From contig DIGF01000024.1 in assembly GCA_002419505.1 (NCBI GenBank), forward strand, positions 1-64,000: a DNA stretch of 64,000 bases. The letters run 5' to 3'. The stretch comes from Caryophanales bacterium UBA5729. Its GTDB lineage: Bacteria > Bacillota_I > Bacilli_A > Izemoplasmatales > Hujiaoplasmataceae. Below, one piece after another: positions 26,887 to 35,785 of the stretch. Position 1 is the stretch's first letter. Each line of letters begins with the position of its first letter. The position numbers were made by a program, and so were the translations under genes. The notes beneath the pieces are model-generated. The model saw nothing but the letters and a program-made list of their open reading frames with translations, made no database searches and was not told the DNA's origin.

Positions 26887-26915
26887 AAAGAAAAATCACT
26901 TTAAAAAAAGTGATT
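26887..26915 (-). terminator. Terminator after the DUF1508 gene
   Basis: Minus strand AATCACTTT / AAAGTGATT stem (26894-26915) followed by TTTCTTTT, three bases after the stop codon. Confidence 0.75.
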
Positions 26916-26917
26916 AA

Positions 26918-28006
26918 TTACTTTTCGATAACTTTGGCTTTTAAAGCGAATTTTCTAACTGAGTTAATCGCAGATACACAGCTTGTCTTTATTGGGTATG
27001 TTTCTCCCGTCAAAATCAATTGATTAGTTGATGAATAAAGGTTGAACTGATACCGGTTTTGTTTATCTTTCCCAACGGTAAAGCGATTTTCAGCAATCGC
27101 CTTTTTAATGGTTTCTAACCCTTGTTTAGCAGAAGCTTTTGAAGCATAACCCTGAGAAACAAATAAAACTTGAGCGTTATTAGCCTTGAGTTTGATATAG
27201 TAGTTTTTGTTTTCTTCATAGATTTCATATTTGCCGGTAGTGCTTTCGATAACTTTTTCTAATTCGGCCAATTCTTCTCTAATATCCGCTTCAGAAATTT
27301 TACTTAAAACCTCAATTTTTTCGCTGGCATAGAATTTTTTTACTGATTCAACCGCGGATTGCGCTTGTTTAACGTTATTATAAAACTCTCCGACAATTAT
27401 GGTTCTTGCGCCTGAAGAATTCATTAAGATAAATTGAGAATAGTTGCTTTTGTCAGTATAAATTTCAAACTTTCCACTATCAACATTTTTCTTAAAAGTT
27501 TCAATTCCAGAAAAAGCACCCTTTTCACTAGTATAAGGAAAAGATACCGCTAAAATTTCTCCGTTTGAAGCTTTTAAGCGGAATTTGAAATAACCTGCTT
27601 CCGGATAAATTTCATATTTCCCTAAATATTTGCCATTAGAAGTTTTAATCGGTGTTTTATCAACGGTTTTGGGTTTTACTGTTGCTTTGGCTTGCACTTT
27701 TTTAGGTTCTTTGATTTCTTTTTTTTCTGATTCCTTTAATACAGCAGTGTTTTTAGGCGTCTCTTGGTTTTTTTGTTTATTGCCTTCGTCATTTTGTTTG
27801 GGTTCACTTCCTGGCCAATCAAATTTTTTTACTTGAGTGTCGATATCAGGAGTTTCATCCTTATCATAACTTTTTTTTATTCCTGATTCCATAAAACGGT
27901 TTGGGTCATTAACTCTTGGATTCGAAACTATTTTATGTTCTTCATTCCTAGTAGATTGTTTTTCCATTTCTTTATTTTTGTTTCTTTTTTTAAAAAACCA
28001 ACACAT
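26918..28006 (-). CDS. DUF1508 (YegP-like) repeat protein with long disordered N-terminus
   Basis: A 362-residue protein. Residues 1-125 are highly charged and Lys/Glu/Pro-rich, predicted disordered, after an unusual MCWFFKKR start that could touch the membrane. Residues about 128-362 hold two tandem pairs of DUF1508 units, marked by GKYEIY, KFRLKASNGEIL, then a second GKYEIY and YYIKLKANNAQVL. YegP-type domains are small alpha-beta units of uncertain function, sometimes linked to stress. The start has a GAGGTGAT site. It is a monocistronic unit. Confidence 0.75.
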   Translation of the reverse strand: MCWFFKKRNKNKEMEKQSTRNEEHKIVSNPRVNDPNRFMESGIKKSYDKDETPDIDTQVKKFDWPGSEPKQNDEGNKQKNQETPKNTAVLKESEKKEIKEPKKVQAKATVKPKTVDKTPIKTSNGKYLGKYEIYPEAGYFKFRLKASNGEILAVSFPYTSEKGAFSGIETFKKNVDSGKFEIYTDKSNYSQFILMNSSGARTIIVGEFYNNVKQAQSAVESVKKFYASEKIEVLSKISEADIREELAELEKVIESTTGKYEIYEENKNYYIKLKANNAQVLFVSQGYASKASAKQGLETIKKAIAENRFTVGKDKQNRYQFNLYSSTNQLILTGETYPIKTSCVSAINSVRKFALKAKVIEK

Positions 28007-28028
28007 AATATCACCTCTTTACGGTAAT

Positions 28029-28037
28029 ATTATACCA
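28029..28037 (-). promoter_or_regulatory. Extended -10 promoter of the DUF1508 gene
   Basis: Minus strand TGGTATAAT (TGn-TATAAT) about 23 bases before the start codon; no consensus -35. Confidence 0.6.
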
Positions 28038-28079
28038 AAATAAAACACTTAATTAAACTAATTCACTTAAAGTAGCTAA

Positions 28080-28117
28080 AATTAAAAAAAACACAGGTTG
28101 TGGAGGCCTGTGTTTTT
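28080..28117 (-). terminator. Terminator after rpsI
   Basis: Minus strand AAAAACACAGG / CCTGTGTTTTT stem (28087-28117) followed by a T run. It lies 14 bases after the rpsI stop; the A/T flanks would also permit weak function on the other strand. Confidence 0.85.
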
Positions 28118-28130
28118 TAATCTTGGCAGA

Positions 28131-28526
28131 TTAACGTTTACTAAATTGTGATGCTTTACGCGCTTTTTTAAGACCGTATTTTTTACGTTCTTTAGCACGT
28201 GGGTCTCTTGTTATTAAACCAGCTGGTTTTAGGATCTTTCTGTATTCTGGATTGACTTCTAACAAAGCTCTTGTAACCCCTAAACGGATTGCTCCAGCCT
28301 GTCCAATAAGTCCGCCACCATTTACATTAACAGAGATATCAAATGTGTTTTCGTTTCCAGTAAGTACTAAAGGTTGAGAAACATCTAGTCTAGCTAGTGC
28401 TGATGGAATATAGTCGTTGAACTCACGTCCATTAACAGTAATTTTACCATCACCAGGTCTTAATATTACTCTCGCAACTGAAGATTTTCTTCTACCAGTT
28501 CCGCGATACATAACAGATTTAGCCAT
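28131..28526 (-). CDS. rpsI: 30S ribosomal protein S9
   Basis: A 131-residue protein whose basic C-terminal tail (ending ARKASQFSKR) reaches the P-site tRNA. The signature GGGLIGQAGAIRLG is near residues 70-83. It follows rplM by 9 bases, the universal pair order. Confidence 0.98.
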   Translation of the reverse strand: MAKSVMYRGTGRRKSSVARVILRPGDGKITVNGREFNDYIPSALARLDVSQPLVLTGNENTFDISVNVNGGGLIGQAGAIRLGVTRALLEVNPEYRKILKPAGLITRDPRAKERKKYGLKKARKASQFSKR

Positions 28527-28535
28527 TATTTTCTC

Positions 28536-28970
28536 CTATCCTTTCAATTCCATAACAACAGGTTGTTGAGCTTGTTGTTTATGTTCGGTACCTGCATAAA
28601 CGAATAATTTTTTATACATTTGATTTCCTAGTTTGTTCTTTGGTAACATACCCTTAATAGCTAATTCAACCATTCTTGTTGGTTTTTCAGCCATTAATAC
28701 TTTTGCAGTCTTTTCCTTAAGTCCTCCTGGATAACTTGAATGAGTATAATATTTTTTATCATCCCATTTGTTACCAGTAAGAATTATTTTGTCAGCATTG
28801 ATTACGATAACATAATCGCCACAATCAACATGTGGTGTGAATGTAGGTTTATGTTTACCTCTCAATACTGTAGCTACCTCTGTAGCTAAGCGTCCTAATG
28901 TTTGTCCAGCTGCATCAACAACGAACCACTCGCGTTCGATTGTATTCTCATTTGCCATGAATGTTTTCAT
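28536..28970 (-). CDS. rplM: 50S ribosomal protein L13
   Basis: A 144-residue early-assembly protein. WFVVDAAGQTLGRLATEVA (about 15-33) and the C-terminal KLFVYAGTEHKQQAQQP are typical. It leads the rplM-rpsI unit behind a consensus-like promoter with an about 55-base leader. In Bacillus truA and ecfT precede this pair, here they lie 8 kb away. Confidence 0.98.
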   Translation of the reverse strand: MKTFMANENTIEREWFVVDAAGQTLGRLATEVATVLRGKHKPTFTPHVDCGDYVIVINADKIILTGNKWDDKKYYTHSSYPGGLKEKTAKVLMAEKPTRMVELAIKGMLPKNKLGNQMYKKLFVYAGTEHKQQAQQPVVMELKG

Positions 28971-29032
28971 TTTATACCTCCTTAAAGTATTTAAAGAGCT
29001 AGTGGGCTATAAAATAAAAATGTACCTTTAAT

Positions 29033-29061
29033 ATGATACCATTTGTCTATAATTAAGTCAA
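29033..29061 (-). promoter_or_regulatory. rplM-rpsI promoter
   Basis: Minus strand: -35 TTGACT (29056-29061), 17-base spacer, -10 TATCAT (29033-29038). Confidence 0.75.
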
Positions 29062-29089
29062 CAAATATTATTTAGTCACATACTATTTT

Positions 29090-31039
29090 TTAGCTTACTT
29101 TATCTCCTGGTTTTAGATGCTTATCCGCTTCGATAACAAAGAGTTTTCCATCCTCATTTTCAGCGGCTAAAATCATGCCTTCACTCATAATTCCCCTCAG
29201 TTTAACCGCCTTAAGATTAGCGATAACTAAGACATTTTTCCCAATTAAGTCTTCTGGTTTATAATCACTTGCAATCCCAGAAACTACCGTTCTAATCTTG
29301 TCGCCGGTGTCAATGGTGAAGACTAATAATTTCTTTGCATTTTCATGCGGCATTCCGGTCAATACTTTCCCGACTCTAATATCAATTTTCGAGAAATCGT
29401 CGATATTTATTTCCGGAAGGATTTCAATTTTTTTCTTTTCTGGAGCCGTTTTTCTATTGGAGTCCATCATCAATCTGATATTCTCCACTTCTTTTTCAAC
29501 ATCTAATCTTGGAAATAAATGTTCGCCTTTTTTAGCGATACTATAACTAACTTTTTTTCCAAAATGATAACTTGAAAAACTTTGATGTTTTTTCTCTATA
29601 TTCAAAAGATCAAATACTTTAGGACTGGTTTCAACTAAAAACGGCAAATACATAATCGTAATTAATCTTATGCTCTCTAAAAGATGATACATAACGGACT
29701 CTAACACATCTTGTTTTGCACTATCCTTAGCTAACTCCCAAGGGAAGGTATCATCAATAAGTTTATTCGTACGTCTAACTAAAGAACTGAGTTCTAATAG
29801 TGCTTGAGAAACTTTAAACTCATCCATACTCTTTTGATAAGCATTGAATGCTTCTTCAGCTATATTTTCTAGTTCAACTTCAAATTGTCTTAATTCTGTA
29901 TTGTGTTTAATGTTTTTAACTTCACCGTTAAAATATTTGTTAACCATAGAAATAGTTCGTGAAACTAAATTGCCATAATCGTTTACTAGATCAGTGTTGA
30001 CTCGCGCCACATAATCATCTGGAGTAAACGAACCGTCGTGACCATAATTAAGTTCTCTAACAATATAATATCTAAATGCATCTAAGCCATATTTTTCTAC
30101 TAATTGATCCGGATAAATTACATTCCCTTTTGACTTAGACATCTTGCTGTCCTTCATCAAATACCATCCATGCGCAAACAATCTAAACTTAATCGGGATA
30201 TTTAAAGCCATCAACATAATTGGCCAATAAATCGCATGAAATCTAAGAATATCCTTGCCCACTACATGAATCACTTCATCGCCGTTCATCCAGTATTTTT
30301 GAAATAAACTATCGTCTTTAGAACCATAACCCAAAGCGGTAATATAATTGCTTAAAGCATCAATCCAAACATAGACAACGTGTTTTGGATTAGACCTCAC
30401 TTTTACACCCCAAGAAAAGGCGGTCCTAGAAACGCTCAAATCATTAAGGCCAGATTTGATAAATTGTACTACTTCATTTTTTCTTGTTTCCGGAACTATG
30501 AACTCCGGATTGTCTTCAATAAACTGCAAAAGTTTATTTTCATACTTAGATAATCTTAAAAAATAGGTTTCTTCTTTTAAAATCTTCGTTTCCGATCCGC
30601 AATCAGGACATTTATCCCCTTCAAGAAGCTGTGTCTTTGTAAAATAAGCTTCACAGGACACACAATAGTTACCAGTATATTCGCCTAAATAAACGTCATC
30701 ATTTTCAATCAATTTTTCAAAGATGTTTTCAACAACATCTTCATGACGCTTTTCCGTAGTTCTGATAAAATCGTCATTGGTAATTTCAAGTTTTTTCCAT
30801 AATTCTTGAGACAGTTTAGCATAATAATCAACTGATTCCTGCGGTGTCATATTGTTATTTTTAGCTGTTTCTTCAATCTTTTGACCGTGTTCATCGTTAC
30901 CGGTTAAAAATCGGCTATCATAGCCTTGTAGTTGTTTATACCGTTTAATGCTATCGCATAAAACCGTTGTATAAGCAGAGCCGATATGAAACTTACCGCT
31001 GGGATAGTATATCGGAGTTGTAATGTAAAATGTTTTCAA
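29090..31039 (-). CDS. metG: Methionyl-tRNA synthetase
   Basis: A 649-residue class I synthetase. HIGH-type motif PSGKFHIGSAY lies near the N-terminus, a CxxC zinc knuckle pair (CVSC, CPDC) near residues 127-150, and KMSKSKGN near 300. The last 110 residues form the Trbp111-like tRNA-binding domain (DIRVGKVL), usual for dimeric MetRS. I place the start at TTG 31039: it has GAGGTG 6 bases upstream and matches the usual MetRS N-terminus. An in-frame ATG at 31072 would overlap the DJ-1 gene and lacks a site. Confidence 0.95.
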   Translation of the reverse strand: MKTFYITTPIYYPSGKFHIGSAYTTVLCDSIKRYKQLQGYDSRFLTGNDEHGQKIEETAKNNNMTPQESVDYYAKLSQELWKKLEITNDDFIRTTEKRHEDVVENIFEKLIENDDVYLGEYTGNYCVSCEAYFTKTQLLEGDKCPDCGSETKILKEETYFLRLSKYENKLLQFIEDNPEFIVPETRKNEVVQFIKSGLNDLSVSRTAFSWGVKVRSNPKHVVYVWIDALSNYITALGYGSKDDSLFQKYWMNGDEVIHVVGKDILRFHAIYWPIMLMALNIPIKFRLFAHGWYLMKDSKMSKSKGNVIYPDQLVEKYGLDAFRYYIVRELNYGHDGSFTPDDYVARVNTDLVNDYGNLVSRTISMVNKYFNGEVKNIKHNTELRQFEVELENIAEEAFNAYQKSMDEFKVSQALLELSSLVRRTNKLIDDTFPWELAKDSAKQDVLESVMYHLLESIRLITIMYLPFLVETSPKVFDLLNIEKKHQSFSSYHFGKKVSYSIAKKGEHLFPRLDVEKEVENIRLMMDSNRKTAPEKKKIEILPEINIDDFSKIDIRVGKVLTGMPHENAKKLLVFTIDTGDKIRTVVSGIASDYKPEDLIGKNVLVIANLKAVKLRGIMSEGMILAAENEDGKLFVIEADKHLKPGDKVS

Positions 31040-31061
31040 GTCTTTCACCTCGTATATCTTT

Positions 31062-31601
31062 TTAATAAACAATATTTTTCTTAAATTGCTCTAGTGCCTT
31101 TTCGCCATTGATTGTTTTGATAATCTCAAAGACAAATTCATAGACTGAGCCTGCGCTTCTTGCGGTGATGAACTTTCCGTCAGTTACAGCTTTAGCGTCA
31201 ACTCTAATCGCCTTACCCATTTCTTTTTCTGTACCGGGAAAAGACGTATAATTTTTACCGTCTAAAATTCCTAAGACACCATATATAGTCGGTGCTGCAC
31301 ATATTGCGAGCATCCATTTGTTTTGTTGATAAAAATCCAGTACGATTTTTTTCACTACTAAATTTTCTCTCAAACCGAAAGCGGCTTTTCCTCCCGGCAA
31401 AAATAAACCATCATAATCATCTGCAGAAAGGCTGCGCATATTTAACAATTTAGTCACAACGGTATGAAAAGAACCCACGACTTTTTTTGTGTTATAAACG
31501 CTAAAAAAGTCTACTTCAAAACCAGCTCTTCGTAAAAGCGCTGATGTCGCTAAAGCTTCTACGTCTTCAAATCCGTCAGCTAATAAACATGCAAATCTCA
31601 T
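31062..31601 (-). CDS. DJ-1/PfpI (ThiJ/YajL-like) family protein
   Basis: A 179-residue class I glutamine amidotransferase-like protein. The conserved Glu is in LLADGFEDVEA (near 16-18) and the nucleophile Cys in LAICAAPTIYG (about residue 101). Members are protein/metabolite deglycases, chaperones or holdases, and the true reaction is disputed. Its ATG overlaps the rsmI TGA. In Bacillus abrB and other genes occupy this spot, so this is a lineage-specific insertion in the cluster. Confidence 0.85.
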   Translation of the reverse strand: MRFACLLADGFEDVEALATSALLRRAGFEVDFFSVYNTKKVVGSFHTVVTKLLNMRSLSADDYDGLFLPGGKAAFGLRENLVVKKIVLDFYQQNKWMLAICAAPTIYGVLGILDGKNYTSFPGTEKEMGKAIRVDAKAVTDGKFITARSAGSVYEFVFEIIKTINGEKALEQFKKNIVY

Positions 31602-32458
31602 TTTTTCCCCTCCTCTTTTATTTTTTCATTTAAATATTCTTGATATATTTTGTTTTTTGGAATATTGGTCATTTCTGACACTCTTTTCATTGCTTCAGTT
31701 TTTTTTAAACCTGATTGAATAAAATAATCAACTTGTTGCACGATTGAAAGCGTATTATCAATTACTTCTTGATATCCCTCAACCATAACAACCAATTCGC
31801 CTTTTAGTTCATCTAATTCATTAAACTCGCTCAATTTTCCTCTGATTATTTCTTCATAAGCTTTTGTAACTTCTCTAGCAATTACAAACTCTCGGTCGCC
31901 TAAAATTTCATACATGTCTTGTAAGCATTTTTTAATCCGGTGAATCGCTTCGTAAAAAACCAAAGTTTCTGGATAATACTTGATTCTCTCTAAAGCATGT
32001 TTGCGACGATTGGTTCTTGAATCTAAAAACCCTAAAAAAACAAACGGATGCGGTTTTAATCCGCTCATCACTAAGCCCGTCAGTAAAGCGTTAGCTCCAG
32101 GCAAAGCAATAACATTATAGCCCTTCTCTAATGCTGATTTTACCAATAAATAACCCGGATCACTAACTAAAGGCATTCCAGCATCGCTGACAATTCCCAC
32201 ATTTAAACCTTTTTCTAAATTGCTTAATATCTCATCATTTCGCTTTATTTCATTATGTTCGTGCAAAGAAGCGGGTGTTTTATCAATATTGTAATAACTT
32301 AAAAGTTTTCTCGTTACTCTAGTATCTTCGGCGTACAAAAGATCAATTTCTTTCAGCACTTTTAAAGCCCGCATAGTAATATCTTCTAGATTGCCTATTG
32401 GTGTAGGTATTAAATAAAGACTTGATTTTTCATTTTGATAATTAAGATTTCTTAACAT
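31598..32458 (-). CDS. rsmI: 16S rRNA (cytidine1402-2'-O)-methyltransferase
   Basis: A 286-residue tetrapyrrole-methylase-fold enzyme that 2'-O-methylates C1402 in the decoding centre. LYLIPTPIGNLEDITMRALK is near the N-terminus, then YAEDTRVTRKLL, SDAGMPLVSDPG and LPGANALLTGLVMSG. ATG 32458 is preferred, nine bases from AGGAG; the in-frame ATG at 32467 directly abuts that site. It overlaps the preceding methyltransferase gene by 17 bases. Confidence 0.95.
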   Translation of the reverse strand: MLRNLNYQNEKSSLYLIPTPIGNLEDITMRALKVLKEIDLLYAEDTRVTRKLLSYYNIDKTPASLHEHNEIKRNDEILSNLEKGLNVGIVSDAGMPLVSDPGYLLVKSALEKGYNVIALPGANALLTGLVMSGLKPHPFVFLGFLDSRTNRRKHALERIKYYPETLVFYEAIHRIKKCLQDMYEILGDREFVIAREVTKAYEEIIRGKLSEFNELDELKGELVVMVEGYQEVIDNTLSIVQQVDYFIQSGLKKTEAMKRVSEMTNIPKNKIYQEYLNEKIKEEGKK

Positions 32459-33197
32459 ATTTTTCATCTCCTAAATGAAAAATCTCCAATATTTCTTCAG
32501 TATAATTTCCGTGATTATCATATACGTAAAGTGGTTCTAATATTTTCAAATTCCCAGTTTTTCCATTGTATCTTGATTCAATCAAAACCATTAAAGCTTC
32601 CTTATTGGGTTTAGTATATACAAAACGCATTTTCTTAACCACAAAACGCATGGCTTTAAGCTCTTGAAAAATCTCTTCGATTCGATTGGCTCGATGAATG
32701 AAAACAAAAGCTCCATTAGTCTTCAACATTCTTTTAGCGGAATCTAACAATTCGCTTAAGGTAACGCTTATCTCATGCCTAGATAAGGATAAACTCATTT
32801 TTTCATTGACCATCATCAAATCATTGACTTTAAAAAATGGTGGGTTCGATATCACATAGTCAAAACTGCTTGGCTCAAAGAAATTATGAACCGTTTTGAT
32901 ATCTTGATTGAAGACTTCAATTTGTTCAGTTAAATTATTCAGTACAATACTTTGTCTTGCTAAATCAAGACTATCTTCTTGAATATCAATTCCGTAAATC
33001 TTTGCTTTTGTTTTTAGAGATAAATAGAGCATAACTGCCCCAACACCACAGCCAAATTCAAGAATCTTTTTAGTTCTTAAATTCAGATCGATAAAACTTC
33101 CTAATAGTAAAGAATCCAAAGAAAAACGAAAGCTATCTTCGCTTTGCAAGATTTTTAAACCATCATAAGCTAAAAGATCATGAGTATGTATTTTCAA
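32442..33197 (-). CDS. tRNA1(Val) adenine37-N6-methyltransferase-like protein (TrmN6/YabB)
   Basis: A 251-residue class I methyltransferase. The SAM loop ILEFGCGVGAVMLYLS is at about 45-60, an acidic YGIDIQEDS follows, and the N6-adenine-type catalytic motif VISNPPFF is near 115. This is the Bacillus yabB position between yaaT and rsmI. TrmN6 methylates A37 of tRNA-Val in E. coli; substrate here is by analogy. Confidence 0.88.
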   Translation of the reverse strand: MKIHTHDLLAYDGLKILQSEDSFRFSLDSLLLGSFIDLNLRTKKILEFGCGVGAVMLYLSLKTKAKIYGIDIQEDSLDLARQSIVLNNLTEQIEVFNQDIKTVHNFFEPSSFDYVISNPPFFKVNDLMMVNEKMSLSLSRHEISVTLSELLDSAKRMLKTNGAFVFIHRANRIEEIFQELKAMRFVVKKMRFVYTKPNKEALMVLIESRYNGKTGNLKILEPLYVYDNHGNYTEEILEIFHLGDEKYVKKS

Positions 33198-33202
33198 ATT
33201 AC

Positions 33203-34051
33203 TTAATCCTCTAAACCATTCAAAACTGAAACATCATCAGACAATTCTTCTTTTGTATCAGCAACTTCATTAATATCATAAACCTTTACAGTGCCATCTT
33301 TAAATTGAACTGAAGCAGATTGTAAGCTGTAGTTGATATCAACCACTTTGCCTCTGCCGTCCAAAGTCCAAACTAAGGAATTTATATTTGGCATTTCTTT
33401 CTTGAAGTCACGGTAATTTTCATCTTCATACCTAATGCAACAAAGTAGTTTGCCGCAAATTCCGGAGATATTCGTCGGATTTAAAGATAGATTTTGATTT
33501 TTCGCCATTTTAATCGACACGGGTTCGAACTCTCTTAAAAAAGTAGTGCAACAAGTTTCACGCCCACAGGGTCCGATACCACCGATAACCTTTGCGCCGT
33601 CTCTAGCCCCTACTTGGCGGAGTTCAATTCTAACATGAAATTCATTAGCTAAATCTTTAACTAATTCGCGAAAATCAACCCTGCCTTCAGCGGTAAAATA
33701 AATGATTAATTTCGAGCGGTCCAAAGTGTATTCGCAATTTAATAACTTCATTTCCAAACTGTTGGTTCTAACTAATTCTGACGTTTTTTTCATCACAATC
33801 GGTTCTTTTTCTAGGTTTTCTTTATGTGTCTTTAAATCTTCAAAACTCGCCAATCTTAAAATCGGCTTTAATGGTGAGACTACTTCTTCATCGCTGATTT
33901 CCATGATGTTGGAAACAACTTCACCTAATTCTATTCCTCTAATTGTTTCAACTATTACAAAATCTGATCTTTTAAGTTCAAGATTATTGGTAGAAAAATA
34001 ATATTTTTTTCCTAAGCGATTAAATTGAATCGCTACTACTCTATGTTGCAT
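33203..34051 (-). CDS. PSP1 domain protein (YaaT/RicT family)
   Basis: A 282-residue PSP1 protein. Two Cys clusters, CGRETCCTTFLREF and CGKLLCCIRYE (about 163-208), match YaaT/RicT, which in Bacillus joins RicA and RicF in an Fe-S complex that guides RNase Y. Neither partner is in the window. It overlaps holB by 11 bases, as in the conserved tmk-holB-yaaT cluster. Confidence 0.92.
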   Translation of the reverse strand: MQHRVVAIQFNRLGKKYYFSTNNLELKRSDFVIVETIRGIELGEVVSNIMEISDEEVVSPLKPILRLASFEDLKTHKENLEKEPIVMKKTSELVRTNSLEMKLLNCEYTLDRSKLIIYFTAEGRVDFRELVKDLANEFHVRIELRQVGARDGAKVIGGIGPCGRETCCTTFLREFEPVSIKMAKNQNLSLNPTNISGICGKLLCCIRYEDENYRDFKKEMPNINSLVWTLDGRGKVVDINYSLQSASVQFKDGTVKVYDINEVADTKEELSDDVSVLNGLED

Positions 34052-35045
34052 GCTTATAACCTCTTTCTAAACTCATTAACAATTTATTGAACGCTAATTG
34101 AGTATTGATGTTAAATTTTAATTTGTTTGCTAGTTCTAGCATCTCATCAAGATAATCTTCAGCTTGGTTTCTGGAAATTTTCTTGGTAAGCTTAATAATC
34201 GTATCTTTTTGATCAATATAGATTAATTCTGATTCCGAATCATTTTTCAATGATAATATGTCTTTTTGATAATATGTTAAAAGATTTAAAAAAATCTCAC
34301 ATTTTTCATTATCGGCTAAAATTCGGTTTGCTTGATAAAGACTGATAATCGCTGATTTATCTTTATAAAGAAAACTTTCAAAGATTTCTGTAACTAATAA
34401 ATAAAGATCTTCGATGACCTTATCTTTAGCTAAAGTTTCTGCAGTTTTAATATCTGCAGTATATTGAGATATAATATTAGCATAAGTTTCATTTACTTCT
34501 TGTTCTTCTAAATGCTTTTTCAATAATTTACGATTAATCGGACGAAAATGTAAAGTTTCAGCTCTTGAAATAATTGTGCTTAACAAATTGTTTAGGTTCT
34601 CAGTAATCAGAATTTGATAAATTTCTTGACCCGGTTCTTCCATTGTCTTTAGGAGAGTATTAGCGGAGCTTTGATTGAAACGATCAGCATCCACTACAAT
34701 ATATATTCTCGGACCATTCTCAACAGATGCTTTTGAGAATTCTTGAATCAAGCTAGTTACAACTTCTTTTTTAATGACTTTTCCCACCGGATTAATCATG
34801 AATAAATTGGGATGAGTTAAATTATCAATGCGCTTACAATTATGACAAACATTACAAGGCTCAATTCCTTCTCTTTGAGTACATAGTAAGGTTTTAGCAA
34901 ACAGCATTGCCACACCTTCTTTTCTTGTGCCTTTAGCGCCTTCAAAAATATAAGCGTGAGAAACACGATTCATACTGATGCTATTAGTAAGAATCCTCGC
35001 GACATTTTCTTGATATTTTTTTACTTCTTTCCAATTTTTAAACAT
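34041..35045 (-). CDS. holB: DNA polymerase III delta' subunit
   Basis: A 334-residue clamp-loader subunit. The P-loop is degenerate (EGAKGTRKEGVA near 35-46), normal for delta', which does not hydrolyse ATP. A zinc motif (CNVCHNC) lies near 64-70, and the SRAE arginine-finger motif (IISRAETLHF) is present. It follows tmk by 8 bases; yaaQ and yaaR, which lie between in Bacillus, are absent. Confidence 0.93.
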   Translation of the reverse strand: MFKNWKEVKKYQENVARILTNSISMNRVSHAYIFEGAKGTRKEGVAMLFAKTLLCTQREGIEPCNVCHNCKRIDNLTHPNLFMINPVGKVIKKEVVTSLIQEFSKASVENGPRIYIVVDADRFNQSSANTLLKTMEEPGQEIYQILITENLNNLLSTIISRAETLHFRPINRKLLKKHLEEQEVNETYANIISQYTADIKTAETLAKDKVIEDLYLLVTEIFESFLYKDKSAIISLYQANRILADNEKCEIFLNLLTYYQKDILSLKNDSESELIYIDQKDTIIKLTKKISRNQAEDYLDEMLELANKLKFNINTQLAFNKLLMSLERGYKHAT

Positions 35046-35053
35046 ATGTTCTC

Positions 35054-35674
35054 CTAGAGAATTTGATCAATTAACTTTATCGTTTCAGCAGCCACTTGAA
35101 TTATCTCTTGTTCGCCGTTAACTACCTTTATTCTATCATATTTTTTTGTTAATTCTAAATAGCCTTTATAAATCATTTTATGGAATTCTAAGGTTTCTAA
35201 ATCCAAGCGATTTATTTCTCGGTTAGGGGTCTCAAAAACTCGTTTTAAGCCCACTTCAGGTCGAACGTTCACAAAGATAGTCATATCTGGCAAAGCCTCT
35301 TCAATCGCAAAATAATTGATATTATAAACTTTATCAATCCCGATTTTTCTAGCATGTCCTTGATAGACTAAGGAACTGTCAACGAACCTGTCGCACAACA
35401 CCATCTTGCCTTGTTCAAGGGCCGGTAAAATCTTTTCTACCAAATGTTGTCTTCTTGCGGCTGCAAAAAGCAGAGCTTCAGTTCTGGGATCCATTTCGAT
35501 ATTTTTCTTATCAAGAAGAATTTCCCTGATTTTTTCGCTTATTTCAATGCCACCAGGTTCTCTAGTAACCATAACCTCGTAGCCTAGTTCTTCATAATGC
35601 TTTCTTACCTCTTTAATTACTGAAGTTTTGCCTGAACCTTCAGTCCCTTCGAAAGTAATAAATTTTCCCCTCAT
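35054..35674 (-). CDS. tmk: Thymidylate kinase
   Basis: A 206-residue enzyme phosphorylating dTMP to dTDP. P-loop FEGTEGSGKTS is near residues 7-17, and DRFVDSSLVYQG near 92-103 is the DRY-type/LID region. ATG 35674 is chosen because GGGTGA lies 5 bases upstream; a GTG at 35683 is within that site. It heads the tmk-holB-yaaT-trmN6-rsmI-DJ-1-metG operon, divergent from the ZnuC-type gene. Confidence 0.96.
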   Translation of the reverse strand: MRGKFITFEGTEGSGKTSVIKEVRKHYEELGYEVMVTREPGGIEISEKIREILLDKKNIEMDPRTEALLFAAARRQHLVEKILPALEQGKMVLCDRFVDSSLVYQGHARKIGIDKVYNINYFAIEEALPDMTIFVNVRPEVGLKRVFETPNREINRLDLETLEFHKMIYKGYLELTKKYDRIKVVNGEQEIIQVAAETIKLIDQIL

Positions 35675-35785
35675 ATATATCACCCGCTTATTCTCTTATT
35701 ATCTCATAAATTACGCTTTTTTTAAATAAAATTATTTCATTATAGTCTCTTATTATGTTACAATATATGAAAAGGGTGGTCAGCA

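Noticed and set aside
34041..35045. Degenerate P-loop of the clamp-loader gene as a sign of decay
   Set aside because: Delta' subunits normally lack a working ATPase site, so it is not a pseudogene.
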